This document shows positions 56,204-63,960 of a DNA stretch of 64,000 nucleotides, piece after piece; positions within the stretch are counted from its first letter, which is position 1, and each line of letters opens with the position of its first letter. The stretch spans positions 1,263,501 to 1,327,500 of the forward strand of contig NZ_CP020100.1 of NCBI RefSeq assembly GCF_002056295.1, given 5' to 3'. The stretch is from Halopseudomonas phragmitis (lineage in GTDB: Bacteria > Pseudomonadota > Gammaproteobacteria > Pseudomonadales > Pseudomonadaceae). Position numbers and translations under genes: made by a program. The notes under the pieces are model-generated. The model had not been told where the DNA came from, made no database searches, and saw only the letters and a list, made by a program, of their open reading frames with translations.

Positions 56204-56219
56204 TCAATCAAATGATCAA
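56204..56219. promoter_or_regulatory. DmpR-type upstream activator site UAS1
   Basis: TCAATCAAATGATCAA shares its right half exactly with the site at 54293-54308 and differs at two positions in the left half. It is about 210 bases upstream of the dmpK -24 box. Overlapping degenerate half-sites (TTGATC, GCTCAA) lie just upstream at 56188-56200. Confidence 0.7.
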
Positions 56220-56284
56220 TCGCGCAGAGGCTCATTAACCATATTAGGCCGCGTCTGAGCATTTGCTCAGATGCTTTGGTGGAT

Positions 56285-56300
56285 TTGATCAAATCATCAA
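56285..56300. promoter_or_regulatory. DmpR-type upstream activator site UAS2
   Basis: TTGATCAAATCATCAA differs from the 54293-54308 site by one base. It lies 81 bases from UAS1 and about 125 bases upstream of the dmpK -24 box, the normal range for a sigma54 enhancer. Confidence 0.75.
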
Positions 56301-56379
56301 AGTTCACCTGCCGGCAATCATCCTCAATGGCTGGGAAAACGTCGCCGGCAGCATGAATGAAAAGAATTTTTCCTTTTTA

Positions 56380-56392
56380 TATCAATATCTTG
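56380..56392 (+). promoter_or_regulatory. IHF site of the dmpK promoter
   Basis: TATCAATATCTTG matches the IHF consensus WATCAANNNNTTR perfectly and is preceded by an A/T-rich tract (56355-56380). It lies 30 bases upstream of the -24 box, between UAS2 and the promoter, as in known Po promoters. Confidence 0.7.
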
Positions 56393-56422
56393 ACTTGTGG
56401 TCTGGGTGCGTGAAGGCAACTC

Positions 56423-56438
56423 TGGCACAGCCGTTGCT
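56423..56438 (+). promoter_or_regulatory. Sigma54 (-24/-12) promoter of the dmp operon
   Basis: TGGCAC-AGCCG-TTGCT matches the sigma54 consensus fully. Transcription should begin near 56449, about 30 bases before the dmpK ATG. Confidence 0.9.
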
Positions 56439-56477
56439 CTATCACCCGTAGACAACAACGAGCACAGGTTAACGACC

Positions 56478-56729
56478 ATGAGCCAACCCCAGCAGAGCTT
56501 TGACGAGATGACCCGCTATATCCGGGTTCGCAGTGAACCGGGTGCCCGCTTTGTCGAATTCGACTTTGCCATCGGTCATCCCGATCTGTTTGTCGAGCTG
56601 GTACTGCCACAGGCGGCTTTCGAGCAGTTCTGCAAGCACAACCATGTGGTGCACATGGACGAGGAAATGGCCCGTCAGGTCGATGAAGAGATGGTCAAGT
56701 GGCGCTTCGGCGAGAAGGGCCATCGCTGA
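56478..56729 (+). CDS. dmpK: Phenol hydroxylase component P0 (DmpK)
   Basis: The 83-residue small protein at the head of the operon matches the phenol hydroxylase assembly component (RYIRVRSEPGARFVEFDFAIGHPDLFVELVLP). In P. putida CF600, DmpK is not a turnover component but is needed in vivo to activate or assemble the oxygenase. The ATG at 56478 is the first good start after the sigma54 promoter; a longer frame would begin before the transcription start. Confidence 0.94.
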   Translation: MSQPQQSFDEMTRYIRVRSEPGARFVEFDFAIGHPDLFVELVLPQAAFEQFCKHNHVVHMDEEMARQVDEEMVKWRFGEKGHR

Positions 56730-56753
56730 ACCCGGTACTGCACACCCCTCTAC

Positions 56754-56761
56754 AAAAACAA
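56754..56761 (+). promoter_or_regulatory. AAAAACAA motif before dmpL (Hfq/Crc-type)
   Basis: AAAAACAA fits AANAANAA and lies 15 bases upstream of the dmpL ATG; there is no strong purine-rich ribosome-binding site nearby. Confidence 0.35.
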
Positions 56762-56776
56762 GATGGTACGGTTGCT

Positions 56777-57778
56777 ATGAGTATTGAAATCAAAACCCAT
56801 GCGGTGGAGCCGATCCGCCACACCTACAGCAATATCCAGCGCCGCTTCGGCGACAAGCCGGCTTCACGTTATCAGGAAGCCAGCTACGACATCGAAGCGA
56901 CCACCAATTTCCATTACCGGCCGCTGTGGGACCCCCAGCATGGTCTGAATGACCCCAGCCGCAGCGCGGTACGCATGGCCGATTGGCACGCGGTGACCGA
57001 TCCGCGCCAGTTCTACTACGGCGCCTACGTGCAGAACCGGGCCAAGATGCAGGAAGCCACCGAGTACAACTTCAGCTTCTGCGACAAACGCGGACTGCTG
57101 ACCCGCTTGCCTGATGCCGTGCAGGAAAACCTGCTGCGTCTGCTGGTGCCGCTGCGCCATGTCGAGTTGGGCGCCAACATGAATAACAGCAGCGTGGCCG
57201 GTGACTGCGTGGCCGGGACCATGACCCAACTGCATATCTATCAGGCCATGGACCGTCTGGGTATGGGCCAGTACCTGTCGCGTATCGCCCTGCTGATCGA
57301 TGGGGGTACCGGTGAGGCACTGGATCGCTCCAAAACCTACTGGCTGGATGACGCCTTGTGGCAGCCGCTGCGCCAACTGGTCGAGGACAGTCTGGTGATC
57401 AAGGACTGGTTCGAACTGACCCTGGTGCAGAACCTGATTATCGACGGTCACCTGTATCCGCTGATGTATCAGCACTTCGATCAGTGGCTGGCCGAACAGG
57501 GTGCCGAGGATGTGTCGATGCTCACCGAGTTCATGCGCGACTGGTTCAGCGAGTCCAGTCGCTGGGTCGATGCCATGGTCAAAACCGTGCGCGCCGAGAG
57601 CGAGGCCAACGCCGAGCAGTTGCAGGCCTGGATCGAGGTCTGGCAGCCGCGGGTGATCGCTGCGCTGGCGCCGCTGGCTGAGGCCAGTGTTGGTGCCCCG
57701 GCGCTGACCGAGGTAGCAGCCCAGTTTGCTGCGCGCCTGAAGAAACAGGGTTTCGCTGCACAGGAGATCGTCGCATGA
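56777..57778 (+). CDS. dmpL: Phenol hydroxylase P1, oxygenase beta subunit (DmpL)
   Basis: The 333-residue ferritin-like subunit lacks the di-iron ligand set and packs against DmpN in the hydroxylase core. Blocks typical of the beta subunit include NFHYRPLWDPQHGLNDPSRS, RQFYYGAYVQNRAKMQ and WFELTLVQNLIIDGHLYPLMY. The ATG at 56777 is the family start (MSIEIKTHAVEPIRHTY). It overlaps dmpM by 4 bases. Confidence 0.96.
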   Translation: MSIEIKTHAVEPIRHTYSNIQRRFGDKPASRYQEASYDIEATTNFHYRPLWDPQHGLNDPSRSAVRMADWHAVTDPRQFYYGAYVQNRAKMQEATEYNFSFCDKRGLLTRLPDAVQENLLRLLVPLRHVELGANMNNSSVAGDCVAGTMTQLHIYQAMDRLGMGQYLSRIALLIDGGTGEALDRSKTYWLDDALWQPLRQLVEDSLVIKDWFELTLVQNLIIDGHLYPLMYQHFDQWLAEQGAEDVSMLTEFMRDWFSESSRWVDAMVKTVRAESEANAEQLQAWIEVWQPRVIAALAPLAEASVGAPALTEVAAQFAARLKKQGFAAQEIVA

Positions 57779-58047
57779 GCCAGCTCGCTTTCATCGTGTT
57801 TCAGGACAACGACAACGCCCGCTATCTGGTCGAGGCGATTGCCGAGGACAACCCCCACGCCGAAGTGCAGCACCACCCGGCCATGATCCGCATTCAGGCC
57901 GAGCAGCGCCTGGTGATCAACCGCCACACGGTTGAAGAAAAGATCGGCCGCGAGTGGGACGTGCAGGAAATGCTCCTGGACGTGATCAGTATCGGCGGCA
58001 ACGTGGATGAGGATGACGATCACTTCATCCTCGAGTGGAAAAACTAG
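57775..58047 (+). CDS. dmpM: Phenol hydroxylase P2, effector protein (DmpM)
   Basis: The 90-residue cofactor-less regulatory component binds the hydroxylase and couples NADH use to phenol oxidation. The FIVFQDNDNARYLVEAIAEDNP block and the C-terminal DEDDDHFILEW segment are characteristic. Its start overlaps the dmpL stop (ATGA), and dmpN follows after 10 bases. Confidence 0.96.
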   Translation: MSQLAFIVFQDNDNARYLVEAIAEDNPHAEVQHHPAMIRIQAEQRLVINRHTVEEKIGREWDVQEMLLDVISIGGNVDEDDDHFILEWKN

Positions 58048-58057
58048 GAGATTCGTC

Positions 58058-59599
58058 ATGGCGACCAAGAACAAGAAACTCAGTCTCAAAGACAAGTACC
58101 AGTACCTGACCCGCGACATGGCCTGGGAGCCTAGCTATCAGAAGAAGGAAGACATCTTCCCCTATGAGCGCTTCGAGGGCATCAAAATCACCGACTGGGA
58201 CAAGTGGGAAGACCCGTTCCGCCTGACCATGGACGCCTACTGGAAGTATCAGGCCGAGAAGGAGAAGAAGCTGTATGCGATCTTCGACGCCTTTGCCCAG
58301 AACAACGGCCACCAGAACATTTCCGATGCCCGTTACGTCAACGCTCTGAAGCTGTTCCTGACCGGAGTGTCGCCGTTGGAGTACGGGGCTTTCCAGGGCT
58401 ACGCCAAGGTTGGCCGGCACTTCAGTGGCGCCGGCGCGCGAGTGGCCTGCCAGATGCAGTCGATCGACGAACTGCGTCACGTGCAGACCCAGATCCACGC
58501 CATGAGCCACTACAACAAGCACTTCAACGGCCTGCATGACTTCGCCCACATGCATGACCGGGTGTGGTTCCTGTCGGTGCCCAAGTCGTTCTTCGACGAT
58601 GCCCGCTCGGCCGGGCCGTTCGAGTTCCTTACCGCGATCTCGTTCTCCTTCGAGTACGTACTGACTAACCTGCTGTTTGTGCCCTTCATGTCCGGTGCCG
58701 CCTACAACGGCGACATGGCCACCGTTACTTTCGGTTTCTCGGCCCAGTCCGACGAGGCCCGGCACATGACCCTGGGTCTGGAAGTGATCAAGTTCATGCT
58801 GGAACAACATGAAGACAACGTGCCGATCGTCCAGCACTGGATCGACAAGTGGTTCTGGCGCGGTTACCGGCTGCTGAGCCTGGTCAGCATGATGATGGAC
58901 TACATGCTGCCGAACAAGGTGATGTCCTGGAAGGACGCCTGGGAAGTTTATTACGAGCAGAACGGTGGTGCGCTGTTCAAGGATCTGGAGCGCTACGGCA
59001 TCCGTCCGCCCAAGTACCAGGACGAGGCCAACAAGGGCAAGCACCATATCAGCCATCAGCTGTGGTCAACCTTCTACCAGTACAGCCAGGCCACCAACTT
59101 CCACACCTGGATCCCCAGCGAGGCGGAAATGAACTGGCTGTCCGAGCAGTATCCGGACACCTTCGACAAGTACTACCGGCCGCGTTTCGAGCACTGGCAG
59201 AAACAGCAGGAGCAGGGTGAGCGGTTCTATAACAACACCTTGCCGCAACTGTGCCAGGTCTGTCAGGTGCCGACCCTGTTTACCGAGCCGGATGACCCGA
59301 CCCAGCTCAGTCATCGCAGCCTGGTGCACGACGGTGAGCGTTATCACTTCTGCTCCGATGGCTGCTGCGACATCTTCAAACACGAGCCGGAGAAGTACAT
59401 CCAGGCCTGGTTGCCGGTGCATCAGATCTATCAGGGCAACTGCGAGGGTGCGGATGTCGCGACCGTGGTCGCCAAGTACTACCACATCAATATCGGCCAG
59501 GACAATTTCGAGTACCTCGGCTCGCCCGATCACCGGCGCTGGCAGGCGATCAAGGGTAACAAGCCGCTGGGTGCCGGTGACTCCAAGGATGCCGCCTGA
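58058..59599 (+). CDS. dmpN: Phenol hydroxylase P3, di-iron oxygenase alpha subunit (DmpN)
   Basis: The 513-residue catalytic subunit hydroxylates phenol and methylphenols to catechols. The six di-iron ligands are readable: Glu108 (SPLEYG), Glu138 and His141 (DELRH), Glu199 (SFEYV), Glu233 and His236 (DEARH). The C-terminal part has CQVCQ and FCSDGCCDIF, the YHS/Cys-rich zinc-binding module of phenol hydroxylases. The ATG at 58058 follows AGGAG. Length and N-terminus are normal for the family. Confidence 0.97.
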   Translation: MATKNKKLSLKDKYQYLTRDMAWEPSYQKKEDIFPYERFEGIKITDWDKWEDPFRLTMDAYWKYQAEKEKKLYAIFDAFAQNNGHQNISDARYVNALKLFLTGVSPLEYGAFQGYAKVGRHFSGAGARVACQMQSIDELRHVQTQIHAMSHYNKHFNGLHDFAHMHDRVWFLSVPKSFFDDARSAGPFEFLTAISFSFEYVLTNLLFVPFMSGAAYNGDMATVTFGFSAQSDEARHMTLGLEVIKFMLEQHEDNVPIVQHWIDKWFWRGYRLLSLVSMMMDYMLPNKVMSWKDAWEVYYEQNGGALFKDLERYGIRPPKYQDEANKGKHHISHQLWSTFYQYSQATNFHTWIPSEAEMNWLSEQYPDTFDKYYRPRFEHWQKQQEQGERFYNNTLPQLCQVCQVPTLFTEPDDPTQLSHRSLVHDGERYHFCSDGCCDIFKHEPEKYIQAWLPVHQIYQGNCEGADVATVVAKYYHINIGQDNFEYLGSPDHRRWQAIKGNKPLGAGDSKDAA

Positions 59600-59618
59600 A
59601 ACCAGAACCTGAACCGCC

Positions 59619-59639
59619 GCCCCGGTCACCGGCCGGGGC
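59619..59639 (+). promoter_or_regulatory. Hairpin between dmpN and dmpO
   Basis: GCCCCGG and CCGGGGC form a perfect 7-bp stem with a 7-base loop in the 65-base gap. It has no T-tract and is probably an mRNA-stabilising or processing element. Confidence 0.35.
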
Positions 59640-59645
59640 CACTAC

Positions 59646-59653
59646 AAGAACAA
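59646..59653 (+). promoter_or_regulatory. AAGAACAA motif before dmpO (Hfq/Crc-type)
   Basis: AAGAACAA fits AANAANAA and lies 11 bases upstream of the dmpO ATG, next to an AAGGTG ribosome-binding site. Confidence 0.35.
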
Positions 59654-59664
59654 GGTGACACCCC

Positions 59665-60024
59665 ATGAGCGTAAAAGCCCTTTATCCCTACAGTGCCGAA
59701 CCCAAGGACCTGCAGGCCAACTTCAACGGCATGCAACTGGTCTACGTCTACTGGCGCAAACACCTTATGTTCTGCTCGCCGTTCGCCTTTCTGGCGGCGC
59801 CGGACATGCCTTTGGGTGACTTCTTCGAGCAGGTCCTGGGCCCGGCCATCGCCGCGCATCCGGACAGTGCCGGACTGGATTTCAGCCGCGTCGAGTGGCA
59901 ACTGGATGACCAGCCGTTTACCCCGGATCTGGCGGCCAGCCTCAAGGACAGCGGCATCGGCCACAAGAGCATGCTGACTTTGACTACCCCGGGCCTGGAA
60001 GGCATCGGCGGCAGCGCAACCTGA
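59665..60024 (+). CDS. dmpO: Phenol hydroxylase P4, small subunit (DmpO)
   Basis: The 119-residue gamma subunit of the hydroxylase core contains the conserved blocks ALYPYSAEPKDLQANFNGMQLVYVYW and HLMFCSPFAFLAAP. It completes the (alpha-beta-gamma)2 oxygenase with DmpN and DmpL. dmpP follows after 10 bases. Confidence 0.95.
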   Translation: MSVKALYPYSAEPKDLQANFNGMQLVYVYWRKHLMFCSPFAFLAAPDMPLGDFFEQVLGPAIAAHPDSAGLDFSRVEWQLDDQPFTPDLAASLKDSGIGHKSMLTLTTPGLEGIGGSAT

Positions 60025-60034
60025 GGGTATTGCC

Positions 60035-61096
60035 ATGAGCTACACAGTCACCATCGAGCCCACCGGCGAGCAGATCGAGGTCGATGACGGCCAGACTATT
60101 CTTCAGGCTGCCCTGCGTCAGGGCGTCTGGCTACCGTTTGCCTGTGGCCACGGTACCTGCGCAACCTGCAAGGTCCAGGTGCTGGACGGCGATGTGGATA
60201 TCGGCGAGGCCTCACCGTTCGCGCTGATGGATGTCGAGCGTGACGAAGGCAAGGTGCTGGCCTGCTGCGCCACGGTGCAGAGCGATGTGACCATCGAGGC
60301 CGACATCGACGTTGATGAAGACTTCGAGGGCTATCCGGTCGAGGACTATCAGGCCACGGTCAGCGAACTGGTCGAGCTGTCGCCGACCATCCTCGGTGTT
60401 CGCCTGACGCTGGACCGGCCCATGACCTTCCAGGCCGGGCAGTACATCAACCTGGAGCTGCCGGGCATCGAGGGTAGCCGGGCGTTCTCGCTGGCCAACC
60501 CGCCGAGCCGGCCCGACGAGGTCGAGCTGCATGTGCGCCTGGTCGAAGGCGGTGCCGCTACCACGCATATCCATCAGCAGCTCAAGGTTGGTGACAGCCT
60601 CAAGCTGTCCGGCCCCTACGGCATGTTCTTCGTGCGTAGCTCGCAGCCCGGCGATCTGATTTTTATCGCTGGCGGTTCCGGGCTGTCCAGTCCGCAATCG
60701 ATGATCCTCGATCTGCTGGCGCAGGGCGATACGCGCCAGATCACCCTGTTTCAGGGCGCGCGCAATCGGGCCGAGCTGTACAACCGCGAGCTGTTCGAGC
60801 GCCTGGCCGCCGAGCATGCCAACTTCACCTATGTCCCGGCACTCAGCCAGGCCGCCGAAGACAGCGACTGGCATGGTTTCCGCGGCTATGTACATGACGC
60901 TGCCAAGGCCCATTTCGACGGCCGTTTTGCTGGCCACAAGGCTTACCTGTGCGGGCCGCCGCCGATGATCGATGCTGCCATCACTGCCCTGATGCAGGGC
61001 CGGTTGTTTGAGCGTGACATCTTCATGGAACGCTTCTACACCGCCGCCGATGGCGCCGGGGAGACTCAGCGCTCGGCCCTGTTCAAGCGCATCTAA
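60035..61096 (+). CDS. dmpP: Phenol hydroxylase P5, NADH reductase (DmpP)
   Basis: The 353-residue electron-transfer component has an N-terminal [2Fe-2S] ferredoxin domain with Cys37, Cys42, Cys45 and Cys77, an FAD-binding domain (RAFSLANPP near 150) and an NADH-binding domain (FIAGGSGLSSPQSMILDL; LCGPPPMIDAAI). It passes electrons from NADH to the DmpLNO oxygenase. It ends the hydroxylase part of the operon; 111 bases with two hairpins precede dmpQ. Confidence 0.96.
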   Translation: MSYTVTIEPTGEQIEVDDGQTILQAALRQGVWLPFACGHGTCATCKVQVLDGDVDIGEASPFALMDVERDEGKVLACCATVQSDVTIEADIDVDEDFEGYPVEDYQATVSELVELSPTILGVRLTLDRPMTFQAGQYINLELPGIEGSRAFSLANPPSRPDEVELHVRLVEGGAATTHIHQQLKVGDSLKLSGPYGMFFVRSSQPGDLIFIAGGSGLSSPQSMILDLLAQGDTRQITLFQGARNRAELYNRELFERLAAEHANFTYVPALSQAAEDSDWHGFRGYVHDAAKAHFDGRFAGHKAYLCGPPPMIDAAITALMQGRLFERDIFMERFYTAADGAGETQRSALFKRI

Positions 61097-61102
61097 AACA
61101 AA

Positions 61103-61175
61103 GCTGCGCGGGTGCGCAAGTGTCTGCGCAGCCGCGATAACCGCCGGCACGCCAGCTTTCGCAGACTGGTGTGCC
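61103..61175 (+). promoter_or_regulatory. Tandem hairpins between dmpP and dmpQ
   Basis: The first hairpin pairs GCTGCGC (61103-61109) with GCGCAGC (61126-61132). The second pairs GGCACGCCAG (61146-61155) with CTGGTGTGCC (61166-61175), a 10-bp stem with one G-U pair. Neither has a T-tract. They sit exactly at the boundary between the hydroxylase and meta-cleavage genes and could set differential mRNA stability. Confidence 0.45.
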
Positions 61176-61197
61176 AACCATACGAACGGCAGTCGAG

Positions 61198-61205
61198 AAC
61201 AACAA
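61198..61205 (+). promoter_or_regulatory. AACAACAA motif at the dmpQ start (Hfq/Crc-type)
   Basis: AACAACAA ends two bases before the dmpQ ATG and occupies the place where a ribosome-binding site should be; no purine-rich Shine-Dalgarno sequence is seen. Confidence 0.5.
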
Positions 61206-61207
61206 CC

Positions 61208-61528
61208 ATGACTGACACATTCGAAATGATCGAGCTGGTCAAGGGCCTGCACTTCAGTTGCTCACGTGAGCAGTCCCTGCTCAAAGCCATGGAGCTGGCC
61301 GGCAAGCGCTGCATCCCGGTCGGCTGCCGCGGCGGTGGCTGCGGCCTGTGCAAGGTGCAGGTGGTCAGCGGCGAATTCAGTTGCGGCCCGATGAGCAAAA
61401 AGCATGTCGATGAGCAGTCCCGCCGCTGTGGTCAGGTGCTGGCCTGCCGGGTCTACCCGTTGACCGATTTGACCTTTGAATACCGGCCGGCCGCCGAGCT
61501 GGCCAGCACCCAACAACAAGTCCAATGA
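61208..61528 (+). CDS. dmpQ: Chloroplast-type [2Fe-2S] ferredoxin (DmpQ/XylT type)
   Basis: The 106-residue plant-type ferredoxin has the ligand pattern Cys40-x4-Cys45-x2-Cys48...Cys80 (VGCRGGGCGLCKV, VLACRVYP). XylT/DmpQ-type ferredoxins reduce the active-site iron of catechol 2,3-dioxygenase after it is oxidised by poor substrates such as 4-methylcatechol, so keeping the enzyme alive. It directly precedes the dioxygenase gene. A longer frame upstream runs through the hairpin region and is not family-like. Confidence 0.94.
   Translation: MTDTFEMIELVKGLHFSCSREQSLLKAMELAGKRCIPVGCRGGGCGLCKVQVVSGEFSCGPMSKKHVDEQSRRCGQVLACRVYPLTDLTFEYRPAAELASTQQQVQ
61512..61519 (+). promoter_or_regulatory. AACAACAA motif before dmpB (Hfq/Crc-type)
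   Basis: The motif lies inside the last codons of dmpQ, 18 bases before the dmpB ATG, directly 5' of the dmpB ribosome-binding site region (GAGGTGA). Confidence 0.4.
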
Positions 61529-61537
61529 GGTGATGTC

Positions 61538-62461
61538 ATGAAAAAAGGTGTGATGCGTCCCGGCCACGTACAGCTCCGGGTGTTGGATATCGATGCAGCG
61601 GTCCGCCATTACGCGGACCTGATGGGGCTGATCGAGATGGACCGCGACGACCAGGGCAGGGTCTACCTCAAGGCCTGGACCGAAGTCGACAAATTCTCCG
61701 TGGTACTCAGGCCCGATGACGAGCCGGGCATGGATTTCATGGGCTTCAAGGTGATCGACGATGCCACCCTGACGCAGCTCGGCAAGGACCTGCAAGCCTG
61801 GGGCTGTGCAGTGGAAGAAATCCCCGCCGAAGAACTCAAGGGCTGCGGCCGTCGTCTGCGCTTCCAGGCCCCCAGCGGTCATTTCTTCGAGCTCTACGCG
61901 GAGAAGGAATATACCGGCAAGTGGGGCGTCTCCAACGTCAACCCGGAAGCCTGGCCGCGTGACCTGACCGGTATGAAAGCAGTGCGTTTTGATCACTGCC
62001 TGCTGTATGGCGATGAACTGGCAGCCACCTATGACCTGTTTGTCAACGTGCTGGGTTTCTATCTGGCCGAGCAGGTGCTGGACGACAACGGTGACCGTAT
62101 TGCCCAGTTCCTCACCGTATCCATGAAAGAACACGATGTGGCTTTCATCATGCACCCGGAAAAGGGCAAGTTCCACCACGCCTCTTTCTACCTGGACACC
62201 TGGGAGCAGGTCCTGCGCGCCGCCGACCTGATCTCGATGACCGATACCTCGATCGATATCGGCCCGACCCGCCACGGCCTGACCCACGGACAGACCATCT
62301 ATTTCTTTGATCCCTCCGGCAACCGCAACGAAGTGTTCTGTGGCGGCGACTACCACTACCCCGACCACAAGCCGGTGACCTGGATGGCCAAGGATCTGGG
62401 CAAGGCGATTTTCTACCACGACCGTCAGCTCAACGAGCGTTTCCTCAGCGTGCTGACCTGA
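61538..62461 (+). CDS. dmpB: Catechol 2,3-dioxygenase
   Basis: The 307-residue extradiol dioxygenase of the XylE type opens catechol to 2-hydroxymuconic semialdehyde. The Fe(II) ligands are His153 (FDHCLLYG), His214 (HHASFYLD) and Glu265 ([10 protein letters not shown]); active-site His199 and Tyr255 are also present at XylE numbering. It is full length, with no indels against the numbering. It lies 9 bases after dmpQ with GAGGTGA as ribosome-binding site. Confidence 0.97.
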   Translation: MKKGVMRPGHVQLRVLDIDAAVRHYADLMGLIEMDRDDQGRVYLKAWTEVDKFSVVLRPDDEPGMDFMGFKVIDDATLTQLGKDLQAWGCAVEEIPAEELKGCGRRLRFQAPSGHFFELYAEKEYTGKWGVSNVNPEAWPRDLTGMKAVRFDHCLLYGDELAATYDLFVNVLGFYLAEQVLDDNGDRIAQFLTVSMKEHDVAFIMHPEKGKFHHASFYLDTWEQVLRAADLISMTDTSIDIGPTRHGLTHGQTIYFFDPSGNRNEVFCGGDYHYPDHKPVTWMAKDLGKAIFYHDRQLNERFLSVLT

Positions 62462-62492
62462 TACACCCCTGTTCGACGAGACTTGCGCAGCC

Positions 62493-63953
62493 ATGAAAGA
62501 GATCAAGCATTACATCAACGGTGAATACGTCGGCTCGGCCAATGGCCGGCTGTTCGACAACGTCAACCCGGCCAACGGCAAGGTCATCAGCCGGGTGCAC
62601 GAGGCCGGCCGCGAAGAAGTCGACGCTGCCGTCAAGGCTGCGCGTGCAGCGCTCAACGGCCCGTGGGGGCGGATGACGGTGGAGCAGCGCACGGCGATCC
62701 TGCACAAGGTTGCCGACGGCATCAACGCCCGCTTCGACGAGTTCCTCGAGGCCGAATGCCAGGACACCGGCAAGCCCAAATCGCTGGCCAGCCACATCGA
62801 CATTCCGCGTGGTGCGGCCAACTTCAAGGTGTTTGCCGACCTGATCAAGAACGTCGCCGCCGAGGCCTTCGAAATGGCTACCCCCGATGGCACCGGCGCC
62901 CTCAACTATGCGGTACGCCGGCCCAAGGGCGTGATCGGGGTGATCAGCCCGTGGAACCTGCCGTTGCTGCTGATGACCTGGAAGGTCGGCCCGGCGCTGG
63001 CCTGCGGCAACACCGTGGTGGTCAAACCGTCGGAGGAAACCCCGACCACCACCGCGCTGCTGGGCGAGGTGATGAAGCAGGCCGGCGTGCCTGATGGAGT
63101 CTACAACGTGGTGCATGGCTTCGGCGGCAACTCGGCCGGCGCTTTCCTGACTGAACACCCGGATGTTGATGCCTATACCTTCACCGGCGAGACCGGCACT
63201 GGCGAAACCATCATGAAGGCCGCCGCCAACGGCGTGCGTCAGGTATCGCTGGAGCTGGGTGGCAAGAACGCCGGCATCGTGTTCGCTGACTGCGACATGG
63301 ACAAGGCCATCGAGGGCACCCTGCGTTCGGCGTTCGCCAACTGCGGTCAGGTGTGCCTGGGCACCGAGCGGGTGTATGTGCAGAGACCGATCTTCGACGA
63401 GTTCGTCGCCCGCCTCAAGGCCGGCGCTGAAGAGCTGGTGATCGGCCCGCCGGACGATGAACGTAGCAACTTCGGCCCGCTGATCAGTCTCAAGCACCGC
63501 GAGAAAGTACTGTCCTACTACCAGAAGGCGGTCGACGATGGCGCTAGCGTGATCACTGGCGGCGGCGTGCCGGACATGCCGGCCGAACTGGCGCATGGCG
63601 CCTGGGTGCAGCCGACCATCTGGACCGGACTGAAGGACGACTCAGCGGTGGTCACCGAAGAGATCTTCGGCCCCTGCTGCCATATCCGCCCGTTCGATAC
63701 CGAAGCCGAAGCCATCGAGCTGGCCAACAGCCTGCCCTATGGCCTGGCCTCGGCGCTCTGGACCGAGAACGTGACCCGCGCCCACCGGGTGGCCGGGCAG
63801 CTCGAAGCCGGCATCGTCTGGGTCAACAGCTGGTTCCTGCGTGACCTGCGCACCGCTTTTGGTGGCAGCAAGCAGTCGGGTATCGGCCGTGAGGGGGGTG
63901 TGCACTCGCTGGAGTTCTACACCGAACTGAAAAACATCTGCGTGAAGCTGTGA
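62493..63953 (+). CDS. dmpC: 2-hydroxymuconic semialdehyde dehydrogenase
   Basis: The 486-residue NAD-dependent aldehyde dehydrogenase turns the ring-cleavage product into 2-hydroxymuconate (4-oxalocrotonate branch). The cofactor motif SPWNLPLLLMTWK, general base in LELGGKNAG and catalytic Cys288 in GQVCLGTER are present. It follows dmpB by 31 bases, in the order of the dmp and xyl meta operons. Confidence 0.95.
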   Translation: MKEIKHYINGEYVGSANGRLFDNVNPANGKVISRVHEAGREEVDAAVKAARAALNGPWGRMTVEQRTAILHKVADGINARFDEFLEAECQDTGKPKSLASHIDIPRGAANFKVFADLIKNVAAEAFEMATPDGTGALNYAVRRPKGVIGVISPWNLPLLLMTWKVGPALACGNTVVVKPSEETPTTTALLGEVMKQAGVPDGVYNVVHGFGGNSAGAFLTEHPDVDAYTFTGETGTGETIMKAAANGVRQVSLELGGKNAGIVFADCDMDKAIEGTLRSAFANCGQVCLGTERVYVQRPIFDEFVARLKAGAEELVIGPPDDERSNFGPLISLKHREKVLSYYQKAVDDGASVITGGGVPDMPAELAHGAWVQPTIWTGLKDDSAVVTEEIFGPCCHIRPFDTEAEAIELANSLPYGLASALWTENVTRAHRVAGQLEAGIVWVNSWFLRDLRTAFGGSKQSGIGREGGVHSLEFYTELKNICVKL

Positions 63954-63960
63954 GGCGCCC

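Larger units (their letters stand above)
56095..56477. promoter_or_regulatory. 383-base dmpR-dmpK control region
   Basis: No gene is present. From left to right it holds the dmpR leader with AACAACAA, UAS1, an inverted repeat TCTGAGC-ATTT-GCTCAGA (56254-56271), UAS2, an A/T-rich tract, an IHF site and the dmpK -24/-12 promoter. On the minus strand TAATAT at 56246-56241 could be the dmpR -10; its -35 position would fall inside the TCTGAGC repeat, which may therefore be an operator, but the -35 itself is poor. Confidence 0.7.
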
